Source of the DNA: Novosphingobium sp.
GTDB taxonomy: Bacteria > Pseudomonadota > Alphaproteobacteria > Sphingomonadales > Sphingomonadaceae
Length of the DNA: 64,000 nucleotides
NCBI GenBank assembly: GCA_017745295.1
Contig: JAGHZR010000001.1
Coordinates: 124,001-188,000 of the forward strand
Reading direction: 5' to 3'
Part shown: one piece after another, positions 1 through 7,592 of the stretch
Numbering within the stretch: the first letter of the stretch is position 1
Layout of the letters: each line of letters opens with the position of its first letter
The notes under the pieces: model-generated
The model's database searches: none
The model's input: only the letters and a program-made list of their open reading frames with translations
Told to the model about the DNA's origin: nothing
Made by a program: the position numbers and the translations under genes

Positions 1-968
1 TTCTTGCGCACGCCCATCAGCGGCACGCGCATATCCGCCGGGTTGGGCCTCCGCAGCCAGAGCAGCAGCTTGATGAGGCCGAAGATGCCCGGCTTGCCCT
101 TGGGACCGTTGAAGCGCTTCTGCGCTTGGTTGAGGTCCGGCCAGGTCATCATGAAGGCCACCGCCTCGCCTTCGTATTCGGCGATGCGAATGAGCTCGGG
201 ATGGACCAGCGGCTTCAGCGCCTTGCCGGTATATTCGATTTCCTTTTCGGTGAAGGGCACGAAGCCCCAGTTGTCCGACCAGGCATCGTTGAGGATGTCG
301 CAGATCAGCGCCGCTTCCTCGTCGAATCGCTTGGGATCGACCTCGCGAATGCGGATCTTGGCGTTCTTCTCGCCCGAAGCGACGATGCGCTGGACCAGCG
401 GCGGGAACTGCTTCGTCACGTCGAGATCGTAGGTGTAGAGCGTCTTCACCCGCTCGTAACCGGCCCCCTCGATCCAGGGACGGTAGGCCGGATCGTGGTG
501 CGCCATCATCACCATCGGCGCATGATCGTGCCCAAGCACCTGCAGGCCCGGCTCTTCCCAGACGGACAGGTTCATCGGCGCCAGAACGCGGGTCATGCCT
601 TCCTCGCGCAGCCACTGTTCGGCGGCGGCGATCAGTGCGCGGGCGGAGTCCTCGTCCTCGGCCTCGATCGCGCCCCAGTTGCCGGTGCCGGGGCCCATGC
701 CCTGCTCCGCAGGCTGTTTCAGCGCCAGTTCATCGATATGCGCCGATATGCGCCCGACGACCTCGTCGCCCCGCCTGGCCAGGAAAAGCTGCCCGTGGGC
801 ATGGTCCCAGAACGGATTCTTGCCCGGCGTGAACTTGGAGATTTCCTCCGAGCGCAAGTTCGGCACCCAGTTTTGATCTGTAGCATTGTGCCGATAAGCG
901 TAATCGACAAAGGCGATCCTGTCGGCCTTGCTGGAAACGGGTGTGATGACTAGTTCGGCTTTGGCCAC
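1..968 (-). CDS. N-acetyltransferase-like protein, C-terminal end cut by window edge
   Basis: The frame is open from a GTG at 968 down to the left edge, about 322 codons, with no stop reached. The protein begins VAKAELVITPVSSKADR and contains VPNLRSE, FTPGKNPFWDHA, LFLARRGDEVVGRISAH and a second block LVHPELIRIAEYEGEAVAFMMTWPDLNQ. These resemble the GNAT-fold proteins of about 380 residues often labelled dATP pyrophosphohydrolase or N-acetyltransferase in alphaproteobacteria. The REGDEVVGRI-like strand plus the later EYEGEAVAFM strand fit an acyl-CoA-dependent acetyltransferase core. The substrate is unknown. The GTG start is chosen because an AGGCAGGA ribosome site lies just upstream and no ATG precedes the conserved region. 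The gene is divergent from the desaturase, with about 150 bp between them. Confidence 0.72.
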   Translation of the reverse strand, partial: MAKAELVITPVSSKADRIAFVDYAYRHNATDQNWVPNLRSEEISKFTPGKNPFWDHAHGQLFLARRGDEVVGRISAHIDELALKQPAEQGMGPGTGNWGAIEAEDEDSARALIAAAEQWLREEGMTRVLAPMNLSVWEEPGLQVLGHDHAPMVMMAHHDPAYRPWIEGAGYERVKTLYTYDLDVTKQFPPLVQRIVASGEKNAKIRIREVDPKRFDEEAALICDILNDAWSDNWGFVPFTEKEIEYTGKALKPLVHPELIRIAEYEGEAVAFMMTWPDLNQAQKRFNGPKGKPGIFGLIKLLLWLRRPNPADMRVPLMGVRK

Positions 969-1115
969 GATCCTGCCTTTGTTCCGCCTTATGGGAATTG
1001 CTTGGATCGCGACCTGCGGTCGGTCCCGGCATGTTGTCAAGCGGGACGACCGGCAGGACCGCCCGCAAAACACGCACCGGGCCGGTTATGCCCGGAGACT
1101 TTGGACTAGAATTGT

Positions 1116-2207
1116 ATGATTGCCCAGGAAGCCATCGATCTGTCGCCCCCGGCGCCGCGTGAAGCGGTCTCTCGCCCGCGCTCGTCGGAAATCCCCGACG
1201 ACAAGGCGATGCTGCGCGCCGCCGTCGAACTGACCCGTGACATCGCGGTCGCCCGCCCCGGAATCTACTGGCCCGACATGCTGGTCTCCGCCGCGGTCGG
1301 CTATGCCGCGCTGGCAGGGGCCATCCTGGTCGGCAATGTCTGGGCCGCGGTTGCGTTGGGCCTCGTCTCGGCGCTGGCGCTCTACCGGGCGCTGCTGTTC
1401 ATCCACGAACTCACCCACATCCACCGCGACGCCCTGCCCGGCTTCCGGTTCACGTGGAACCTGCTGGTCGGCATTCCCATGCTGATCCCCTCGCTGATGT
1501 ACGAGGGCGTGCACACGATCCACCACGCCCGCACCCGCTACGGCACCGTGGAGGACCCGGAATACCTGCCGCTGGCGCTGATGAAGCCGTGGAGCCTGCC
1601 GGTCTTCGCGCTCACCGCGATCCTGCTGCCGATAGCCCTGCTGATCCGCTCGGCCGTGCTGGTGCCGCTGGGCGCGGTGATCCCGCCGCTGCGCAAGCTC
1701 GTCTGGGAACGCGCCTCGGCGCTCGCCATCAACCCGCAGTTCGCCCGCCGCCCGCCCGAAGGCAATTTCGCGCGCATGGTGTTCTGGCAGGAGCTGGGCT
1801 GTTCGGTCTGGGCGATCGCCGTGCTCGCCGCCAGCTATGCCTATGGCTGGCGCCCGCTGCTGATCGCGCTCTGCGTGGTCTCGCTGACAGCGTTCCTCAA
1901 CCAGGTCCGCACCCTCGTCGCCCACCTCTGGGAGAACGACGGCGACGCCATGACGGTGACCGCGCAGTACCTCGATTCGGTGAACGTGCCGCCGCCCGCG
2001 AAGTTCTCCGAACTCTGGGCGCCGGTCGGCCTGCGCTATCACGCGCTGCACCACCTGCTGCCCTCGATGCCCTATCACTCGCTGGCCGAGGCCCACCGCC
2101 GCCTTGCCGCGCAGTTCGGCTCGGGTTCGACCTATTCGAAGGCGAACTATCCGGGGCTGATGCCGCTGCTCGGCCGGCTCGCGAAAAGCACGATGGGCGC
2201 GCGCTGA
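1116..2207 (+). CDS. Membrane fatty acid desaturase family protein
   Basis: A 363-residue membrane protein with the three histidine boxes of di-iron desaturases and hydroxylases: HELTH at about residues 97-101, HTIHH at 133-137 and HALHH at 309-313. Hydrophobic stretches lie between the boxes (about 55-95, 112-130, 155-190, 225-255), as expected for an inner-membrane desaturase that brings the histidines together on the cytoplasmic side. Family knowledge predicts O2-dependent desaturation or hydroxylation of an acyl chain or lipid. The regiospecificity and substrate cannot be read from the sequence. A carotenoid ring-modifying role is possible but less likely, because the crt genes lie 22 kb away. 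The gene stands alone and ends at a strong hairpin shared with lptG. Confidence 0.88.
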   Translation: MIAQEAIDLSPPAPREAVSRPRSSEIPDDKAMLRAAVELTRDIAVARPGIYWPDMLVSAAVGYAALAGAILVGNVWAAVALGLVSALALYRALLFIHELTHIHRDALPGFRFTWNLLVGIPMLIPSLMYEGVHTIHHARTRYGTVEDPEYLPLALMKPWSLPVFALTAILLPIALLIRSAVLVPLGAVIPPLRKLVWERASALAINPQFARRPPEGNFARMVFWQELGCSVWAIAVLAASYAYGWRPLLIALCVVSLTAFLNQVRTLVAHLWENDGDAMTVTAQYLDSVNVPPPAKFSELWAPVGLRYHALHHLLPSMPYHSLAEAHRRLAAQFGSGSTYSKANYPGLMPLLGRLAKSTMGAR

Positions 2208-2230
2208 AAAAAGCCCGACAGCCGGAAACG

Positions 2231-2260
2231 AAAAAGCCCCGCGTGATGCGGGGCTTTTTT
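2231..2260. terminator. Bidirectional intrinsic terminator between desaturase and lptG
   Basis: The arms aaaaagccccgc and gcggggcttttt form a 12-bp stem around a 5-nt loop, flanked by A-run and T-run on either side. It serves the converging desaturase and lptG. Confidence 0.9.
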
Positions 2261-2269
2261 GTTGGGGCC

Positions 2270-3367
2270 TTACTCTTCGGTTCGGATCAGCACCGTCTCG
2301 CCGATCAGGGCGAAGAGCACGAACGGCGCCCAGGCCGCGATCAGCGGCGGGTAACCGCCGAAGTTCCCCATCGCCAGCGCCGCATTGTCGAGCACGAAAT
2401 AGGCGAAGCCCAGCGCCATGCCGATCACCGCGCGGATCAGCAACTGCCCCGAGCGCGCCAGACCGAACGCGGCAACGGCGCCCAGCAGCGGCATCAGCAC
2501 CGAGGAAAACGGCCCGGAGAGCTTGTGCCACCAGGCCGCTTCCAGTTCGCTGGTACGGCGCCCCGCCACTTTCATCGCCTCGATCGAGGAGGAAAGCTGG
2601 AACAGGTCCTCCGAATCGGCATCGACCTTGGAGAGCGTGATCTTCTCCGGGGTGATACCGGGGGCAAGGACCGTGGGGCCGAGTCTGGTCGCGGTGGTCG
2701 TCGCCACCACGAAACGGTTCGGGTTCTCGAAACGCCAGCCGGGATTGGCGAAAGCCGCGCGGTCGCTGCGATACTGCTCGACGATGATGTCGTTGGCATC
2801 GCGGCGATAGAACGTCACCCCGTGCAGAACCATAGCGTTGCCCTGCCCTTCGAGGCTCGATGCCATCAGCAGGTCCCGGCCGTCGGCCAGATAGAGGTTC
2901 GCCTTGACGCCGGGGTCCTTGGGAATCGGCCCGTAGTTCACCGATTGCCAGGCATTGAGCGTCGCAGTGGAACGGGTGACGACACGCTCGTTGAAGGCCA
3001 GGCTGCCCGTCGAGATCACCAGCGCCGTCAGGATCAGCGGCGCCAGCACCTGGTGCGCCGAAAGCCCCGCTGCCTTCATCGAGATGACCTCGCTGTTCTG
3101 GTTCAGCGTGGCGAGGGTGATGATCGTCGCCAGCAGCACCGAATAGGGCAGGAACCGCGCGATCAGCTGCGGCACGCGCAGCGAGACGTAATAGAGCAGC
3201 TGCTCCTGCCCATTGCCGGGATAGGCGAGGATATCGCCGCTCTCACCCAGCAGGTCGAGCATCTGGAGCACCAGCACCAGCATGAACAGCACCGCCAGGA
3301 TGCGCGTCACGAACAGGCGCGCAAGATACCAGGTCAGCGTGCGCGAAGGGAAGAATTCCATCTGCAT
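2270..3367 (-). CDS. lptG: LPS export ABC transporter permease LptG
   Basis: A 365-residue permease of the LptF/LptG family. It carries three N-terminal transmembrane helices (about 10-35, 55-80, 100-120), a long periplasmic beta-jellyroll region (about 125-265) and three C-terminal helices (about 275-350). The N-terminal half has RTLTWYLARLF, and NSEVISMKAAGLS marks the coupling helix that contacts the LptB ATPase. Together with LptF it forms the inner-membrane LptB2FG pump that extracts LPS and passes it to LptC. It starts one base after the lptF stop codon, so the pair is one operon in the usual F-then-G order. An alternative start two codons downstream (second Met) is equally possible. 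Confidence 0.93.
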   Translation of the reverse strand: MQMEFFPSRTLTWYLARLFVTRILAVLFMLVLVLQMLDLLGESGDILAYPGNGQEQLLYYVSLRVPQLIARFLPYSVLLATIITLATLNQNSEVISMKAAGLSAHQVLAPLILTALVISTGSLAFNERVVTRSTATLNAWQSVNYGPIPKDPGVKANLYLADGRDLLMASSLEGQGNAMVLHGVTFYRRDANDIIVEQYRSDRAAFANPGWRFENPNRFVVATTTATRLGPTVLAPGITPEKITLSKVDADSEDLFQLSSSIEAMKVAGRRTSELEAAWWHKLSGPFSSVLMPLLGAVAAFGLARSGQLLIRAVIGMALGFAYFVLDNAALAMGNFGGYPPLIAAWAPFVLFALIGETVLIRTEE

Positions 3368-3368
3368 C

Positions 3369-4595
3369 TCAGGAAGCGTCCGCAGGTTCGGGCAGGATCG
3401 GGCCGCGCTTGGTGCGCTTCATCAGGGACTTGAGCCGCTTGACGACGATCTCCGCGCCCTTTTCGAGCCAGCCGATCGCCTGTCCGCCGGGAACATAGGC
3501 AACGCGCCAGTACATCCACAGAATCAGCGCGGCAAAGACGAAGAACGGCCCCCAGAGGCCGAGGATCGGGTTCATCTTGCCCAGCGAGGCGACATCGGCC
3601 GCATACTGGTTCACCTTGTGATAGGCGACGACCATGACGATCGAGACGAACAGGCCCAGCGCCGAGGTCGAGCGCTTGGGCGGAATGGCGAGTGCCACCG
3701 CCAGCAGCGGCAGCAGCAGCATCATGATCACTTCGACCATGCGGTAATTGAAGTTGGCCTGGCTGGAAATCCGCTCTTCCTTGGGAAGGTCCTTGTCCCA
3801 GCCGAGATGGGCGAGTTCGGGCAACAGGTATTCGCGGTCGGAACCACCGCGCTTGCGGAACTTCTCGATCTGCGGCAGCTCGATCGGCAGGTCGTGGCGC
3901 GTGAAGGAGAGCACGCGCGGCTCCTTGCCGGGAATGTCCTGGATGATCTGGCCCTGGTCGAGACGCAGGATGATCGTGTCCGGAGCGCCCTTCAGCGCCA
4001 GGAACTGCCCCTGACGCGCGGAGATCGCCAGGACCTGACCCTTCTTATCGACCACACGGGCGAAAATGCCGATCAGTCGGCGGCCATTGTCCCGGCTCTC
4101 GTCCACGCGCAGGGCAATGCGGTCCTTGAGCGCATTGAACTCCCCGACCTTGATCGAGGCGCCCAGCGCGCCCGACTTCAGCTCGTAGTTCAGCTCTTCG
4201 TAGTAGTAGCGGGACAGCGGCTGGAGATAGCCGACGATCGCGAAATTCAACGCCGCCAGCAGGAGTGCCAGCATGTAGGGCACGCGCAGCAGCCGGGTAT
4301 AGCTCAGCCCGACCGCGCGCATCACGTCGAGTTCGCTCGACGTCGCCAGCTTGCGAAAGGCGAGCAGGATGCCCAGCATCAGGCCCAGCGGAATCGCCAG
4401 GCTGGCATATTCCGGCAGGAGATTCGCCAGCATCTTGAAGACGACGCCGATCGGCCCGCCCTCCGTTGCCACGAAGTCGAACAGCCGCAGCATCTTGTCG
4501 AGCACGAGCAGGGACGCCGCGAGCAGGAAGATGCCAAGCATCGGCACCAGCACGAGGCGAAAGATGTAGCGATCGATGGCGCTGAGAAATTTCAC
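3369..4595 (-). CDS. lptF: LPS export ABC transporter permease LptF
   Basis: About 408 residues, homologous in layout to LptG: N-terminal membrane helices, a large periplasmic domain and three C-terminal helices. Diagnostic stretches are DRYIFRLVLVPMLGIFLLAASLL at the N-terminus (broken here at the helix), SELDVMRAVGLSY as the coupling helix, and RDNGRRLIGIFARVVDKKG in the periplasmic domain. It works with LptG and LptB in LPS extraction from the inner membrane. The frame stays open upstream to 4778, but that extension (RRWRVPLCRFAGDG and similar) looks non-coding. A GTG at 4595 that puts DRYIFR near the N-terminus is therefore preferred. No strong ribosome site is visible, so the start is tentative. 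Confidence 0.88.
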   Translation of the reverse strand: MKFLSAIDRYIFRLVLVPMLGIFLLAASLLVLDKMLRLFDFVATEGGPIGVVFKMLANLLPEYASLAIPLGLMLGILLAFRKLATSSELDVMRAVGLSYTRLLRVPYMLALLLAALNFAIVGYLQPLSRYYYEELNYELKSGALGASIKVGEFNALKDRIALRVDESRDNGRRLIGIFARVVDKKGQVLAISARQGQFLALKGAPDTIILRLDQGQIIQDIPGKEPRVLSFTRHDLPIELPQIEKFRKRGGSDREYLLPELAHLGWDKDLPKEERISSQANFNYRMVEVIMMLLLPLLAVALAIPPKRSTSALGLFVSIVMVVAYHKVNQYAADVASLGKMNPILGLWGPFFVFAALILWMYWRVAYVPGGQAIGWLEKGAEIVVKRLKSLMKRTKRGPILPEPADAS

Positions 4596-4901
4596 GCTGA
4601 AAGGTTCACCGGAGGTGTCGTTATAAAACCGTGCACCCCAAGTCCTTAACGGCTTGGCGCCTAGGGGCAAAGCGAATTGTCTCGCGGCGTTCCGTCTTCC
4701 CCGGTTCCCGTCCCCGGCAAAGCGACAGAGCGGAACGCGCCAGCGCCGAAACGCGGCGGATGGAAATGACCGTTTCACGCCACGTCACAGTACATGCCCG
4801 CTCCGCAAATTGCATTCGCGGCGCAGATGTTCCCATGGCGGACGCCGATCCGGGGCACCTTGCCGCCAATCCGGGACTTTCCCTAAGATCGTCTGGACAT
4901 C
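4596..4901. other. Intergenic region upstream of lptF, nothing clear
   Basis: About 300 bp between the lptF start and the next plausible coding stretch. Open frames here have the composition of chance frames in GC-rich DNA. It should contain the lptF promoter reading leftward, but I cannot pick a convincing one. Confidence 0.4.
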
Positions 4902-5257
4902 GTGCTGACCCAAGACTCGGAAATCCCGACGCTGCTTGCCGCCTGCCGCGCCGTGCTCGACCTGACGGACCCCGCACTCGACCGCGAACTGCTCGGCTTT
5001 GCTAGGCGCGCCCGCACCGCCACCCGTGGCCAGGTCCCGACGCTGGTCAGGGAAGCCTTATTCGTTCTGGGAAATCGGCACGCGCGATCGGCGCGGAATA
5101 CTGGCGGGAGCGCGAGGAACGGGCCGCCCGCCTGCTCGCCAACGGCATCTGCGGCCGCGCCGTGGTGACGCTGCTGCCGTCTGGGATCCGCTATGACGTG
5201 GAATTGCTGAGTCCGCTCGACGACTGGCCGGCATTTCCGCACCGGACCGCGATTTGA
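4902..5257 (+). pseudogene. Possible frameshifted small gene of unknown function
   Basis: The first part reads well from a GTG at 4902 (LTQDSEIPTLLAACRAVL, then DLTDPALDRELLGFARRAR). The second part, with a natural-looking composition, lies in a different frame from about 5072 to the stop at 5255-5257 (SARAIGAEYWREREERAARL, then NGICGRAVVTLLPSGIRYDV). The downstream frame has an in-frame TAG at 5003-5005 and no usable ATG or GTG start between there and 5072. A frameshift around 5040-5075, real or a sequencing error, is the simplest explanation. I do not recognise the product. Alternatively, only one of the two parts is a gene. Confidence 0.35.
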
Positions 5258-5406
5258 CCGCTGAGGCGACGGCCCATTCGGTCGCCGCAGCGCTTCTCTC
5301 GGCCCTGTTCCAGCTTATCGCCCAGGCCTTCAGGCTGGCGAGGGAATATTCGGATAAGCAAGACGGCCCTGCATCCGTTGCCGAGCCGCTAGCCACCGCG
5401 ACCTGA
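5254..5406 (+). CDS. Possible 50-residue hypothetical protein
   Basis: A short frame starts at a TTG that overlaps the TGA of the preceding frame (TTTGA) and encodes LTAEATAHSVAAALLSALFQ followed by a charged tail ending VAEPLATAT. The stop-start overlap and the amphipathic helix-like composition are the only support. No family is recognised and no ribosome site is separable from the upstream frame. It may be chance. Confidence 0.25.
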   Translation: MTAEATAHSVAAALLSALFQLIAQAFRLAREYSDKQDGPASVAEPLATAT

Positions 5407-5411
5407 TCGGT

Positions 5412-5855
5412 TCAGGCCTTCTCCAGCGTGCACTGGAGCGGATGCTGGTTCTGCCGGGCGAAGTCCATCACCTGGTTCACCTTGGTTTCCGCGATCTCGT
5501 AGGGGAATATCCCGCAGACGCCCACGCCCTTCTGGTGGACATGCAGCATCACCCGCGTCGCCTGCTCCAGGTCCATATGGAAGAAGCGCTTGAGCACCAT
5601 GACCACGAACTCCATCGGCGTGTAGTCGTCATTGAGCATCAAGACCTTGAACTGGCTTGGCTTCTTCGGCTTGGCGCGAGTCTTGGTGGCAACACCGAGC
5701 TGGTCGTCGCCGTCATCGTTGCCATCCTGGCCGTGATCCGCGTCCCGCTCGTCGGAAGCGGTTTCAGACGCTTCGCGAAGGGACAGGGCGCAGCTCTCGT
5801 CAGCGCGCGCAGGCACGGGAACGGACAATCTGGAATCGGCAACAAGGGATAGCAT
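5412..5855 (-). CDS. clpS: ATP-dependent Clp protease adaptor ClpS
   Basis: The C-terminal 85 residues are a textbook ClpS core: [16 protein letters not shown], a hydrophobic N-degron pocket region, [20 protein letters not shown] and a [11 protein letters not shown] tail. ClpS delivers proteins with destabilising N-terminal residues to ClpA/ClpP in the cytoplasm. The N-terminal 60 residues are acidic and low-complexity ([15 protein letters not shown]) and precede the [11 protein letters not shown] linker typical of alphaproteobacterial ClpS. The start is uncertain. The ATG at 5855 is used, although the frame extends to a TTG at 5891, and neither has a good ribosome site. No clpA is adjacent. 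The phasin gene lies upstream on the same strand. Confidence 0.9.
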   Translation of the reverse strand: MLSLVADSRLSVPVPARADESCALSLREASETASDERDADHGQDGNDDGDDQLGVATKTRAKPKKPSQFKVLMLNDDYTPMEFVVMVLKRFFHMDLEQATRVMLHVHQKGVGVCGIFPYEIAETKVNQVMDFARQNQHPLQCTLEKA

Positions 5856-5936
5856 GATGAGAGAATATCGTATCGAGGCCCCCGGAAACAAGATGCGGGG
5901 CAGAATTAGCGAGTCAGATCGGTTCCGATAACGACA

Positions 5937-5969
5937 GAACGGCCGGATGGAAGCCCCACCCGGCCGTTC
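5937..5969. terminator. Hairpin between phasin gene and clpS
   Basis: Perfect 10-bp arms, gaacggccgg and ccggccgttc, around a 13-nt loop, about 40 bp past the phasin stop codon. The T-run is weak, so it may be a transcript-stabilising hairpin or a leaky terminator. Confidence 0.6.
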
Positions 5970-6011
5970 GTCAATTGTCTCGACGACTGACGAGAAGTCG
6001 CTCGGCGCGGC

Positions 6012-7055
6012 TCAGGCCGCGACGTGGCGGGCCTTCTCGACAGCGACGCTGACGCGACCGGAGATCGGCGCGATGGTATCGCTGAACAGCTTGAGCGCGG
6101 CTTCGCTGTTCTTCGAACCGTAAGCCACGGCGCTGTCGAAGTTCTTGCGCAGGATGTCGCCCTGGAGCTTGAAGAAGTCGGTCGGCGACTTGGCAGCCGC
6201 GAGTTCCTTGATGTCGCCGGTGAAGGTTTCGAAGGCAGTGCGGCTTTCAGCCACCAGCTCCGAACCGAAGCCCTGGAGGCCGTCGGCGAAGATCTTGCCC
6301 GATTCGATAACGGCTTCGACGTTGCCCTTGGCGAAATCGCCGGCTTCGCCAAAAGCGACAGAGCTCTTTTCGAACGCAGCCTTGGCCTTGGCCTGGGCTT
6401 CGGTCACGGCATCCTGGAAACCGGCGAAGTTAGCGCTAATGTCCATCGTTTTTTCCTCAAGGATAAAGGGGGTAAACAATCCTGCAAACGTACTGGTCTT
6501 GGATTCGGCGGTCTTCGCCGCCTTGCTTGCTGCGGCGGAAGACACCGGCGCCGAAGCGGGTGTTTCCTTGGCAACATCGATGACCGGCTTGGCGACGACC
6601 GGGGTCTTCGCTGCCGGGGCCTTTGCGACCGGGGGTTTCACGGCGGCCGCCTTCACGGGCTTGGCCGGAACTTTCTTTGCCTTGACCGGCTCTGCCTTGG
6701 CTGCCGGCGGCACCTTGACAGCAGGTGCCGGCTTGGGCGCGGCAGCTACGGACGCCTTGGTCACAGGAGCCTTTGCGGCAACCGTCTTGGCCGGAGCGGC
6801 CGCGGCTTTGGCGGCGACCGGCTGCGGAAGTCCGGGAAGCGGCGTCGAGGACGTGGAAACCGGAGCCGAAGCAGCAATCGTGGCCGACTTCGCTTCCGCC
6901 GGCTTCACGCTCTCCGGCTTCGAGGCACCTATCGTGGACGTGGGCACCGGCTGTGGAGAAGGCGATTTGGGCGGTGTGATCGGAGTCTTCGCTGCTGCGG
7001 CTTCATAAGCCTTTTCAGCAAGCGCATCGTCTTTCTTCTCTTCCTGGCCGGCCAT
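6012..7055 (-). CDS. Phasin family protein with long Ala/Pro/Lys-rich N-terminal extension
   Basis: A 347-residue protein. The last 145 residues form a phasin domain of amphipathic helices (FQDAVTEAQAKAKAAFEKSS, LVAESRTAFETFTGDIKELA, SPTDFFKLQGDILRKNFD), the coat protein of polyhydroxyalkanoate granules. Residues 1-200 are a low-complexity Ala/Pro/Lys linker (repeated AKAP, PVAKAP, KPV blocks) that could bind DNA or polyphosphate as PhaF-type phasins do; that is inference. The start at 7055 has an AGGAAGTG ribosome site. An internal ATG at 6446, exactly at the start of the phasin domain (MDISANFAGF), has its own GAGG site, so a 144-residue short form is likely too. The gene lies about 540 bp downstream of phaC on the same strand with its own promoter. 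Confidence 0.88.
   Translation of the reverse strand: MAGQEEKKDDALAEKAYEAAAAKTPITPPKSPSPQPVPTSTIGASKPESVKPAEAKSATIAASAPVSTSSTPLPGLPQPVAAKAAAAPAKTVAAKAPVTKASVAAAPKPAPAVKVPPAAKAEPVKAKKVPAKPVKAAAVKPPVAKAPAAKTPVVAKPVIDVAKETPASAPVSSAAASKAAKTAESKTSTFAGLFTPFILEEKTMDISANFAGFQDAVTEAQAKAKAAFEKSSVAFGEAGDFAKGNVEAVIESGKIFADGLQGFGSELVAESRTAFETFTGDIKELAAAKSPTDFFKLQGDILRKNFDSAVAYGSKNSEAALKLFSDTIAPISGRVSVAVEKARHVAA
6444..6458 (-). promoter_or_regulatory. Internal ribosome binding site and ATG for a short phasin
   Basis: Read on the minus strand: GAGG, eight A-rich bases, then ATG opening MDISANFAGF. The ATG falls exactly where the Ala/Pro/Lys linker ends and the conserved phasin domain begins. This suggests a second product of 144 residues, the normal length of small phasins. 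Confidence 0.6.
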
Positions 7056-7592
7056 GTGACACTTCCTGCTTTACTGCTGGCAATCTGGTCTCGGGCGGAT
7101 CGCGGACCGGGCAGTTGGAAGGCGGATCGACATCCGCGTTCAGACCAACCTCTCCCGACAGCGATTCGGAAATCTCTTTGCTGCGATGCACAATATGATT
7201 TTGCCGAAGCGAAGTCAATCGAGTTATGTTGCAGTGCAGCATGTGGCGAGAGGGCCATCGATCACGATGATTTCCAGCCCCCACGTTCGCCGCGATATGG
7301 CTTCAGCAGGGTAGGCTCGCCCCGCCCGCAAATGATATAGCCATCCAAAAAGATGCTGAAAATACGGGAAAATATGGAGTTCTCGAAAGTTTCTTGCGGC
7401 AACCGTCGACACCTGCCGAGCTTATGGCGGCGCCCTACGGGCAACCGGGCGCAAACGGATTACCTCCGGATTGCAGAAAAGAAACCGCCGATCCGGAGAT
7501 GATTTCCGCAAGCGCCCCGCCGCATTGCACGCCCGCCTCGTCGCTGCGATTAAGGCGCCGTTCAAGGCTTCGGTTCGTTGCGCTTTCGCCCC
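7056..7592. other. Intergenic region between phaC and phasin gene
   Basis: About 540 bp holding the phasin promoter near 7190-7240. The remainder shows no convincing coding, RNA gene or terminator. Open frames in it are low quality. Confidence 0.5.
7190..7239 (-). promoter_or_regulatory. Phasin promoter with possible PhaR-like site
   Basis: On the minus strand TTGACT (7213-7218), a 17-base spacer and TATTGT (7190-7195) make a good housekeeping sigma promoter, 135 bp ahead of the phasin start. Just upstream, TTGC-AGT-GCAG (7229-7239, plus-strand reading) is one base from the CTGC-N3-GCAG motif described for the PHA regulator PhaR. The PhaR assignment is inference. Confidence 0.5.

Noticed and set aside
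1454..4649. Long plus-strand frames across the desaturase 3' half and lptF/lptG
   Set aside because: They run over three recognised genes in other frames and contain no domain.
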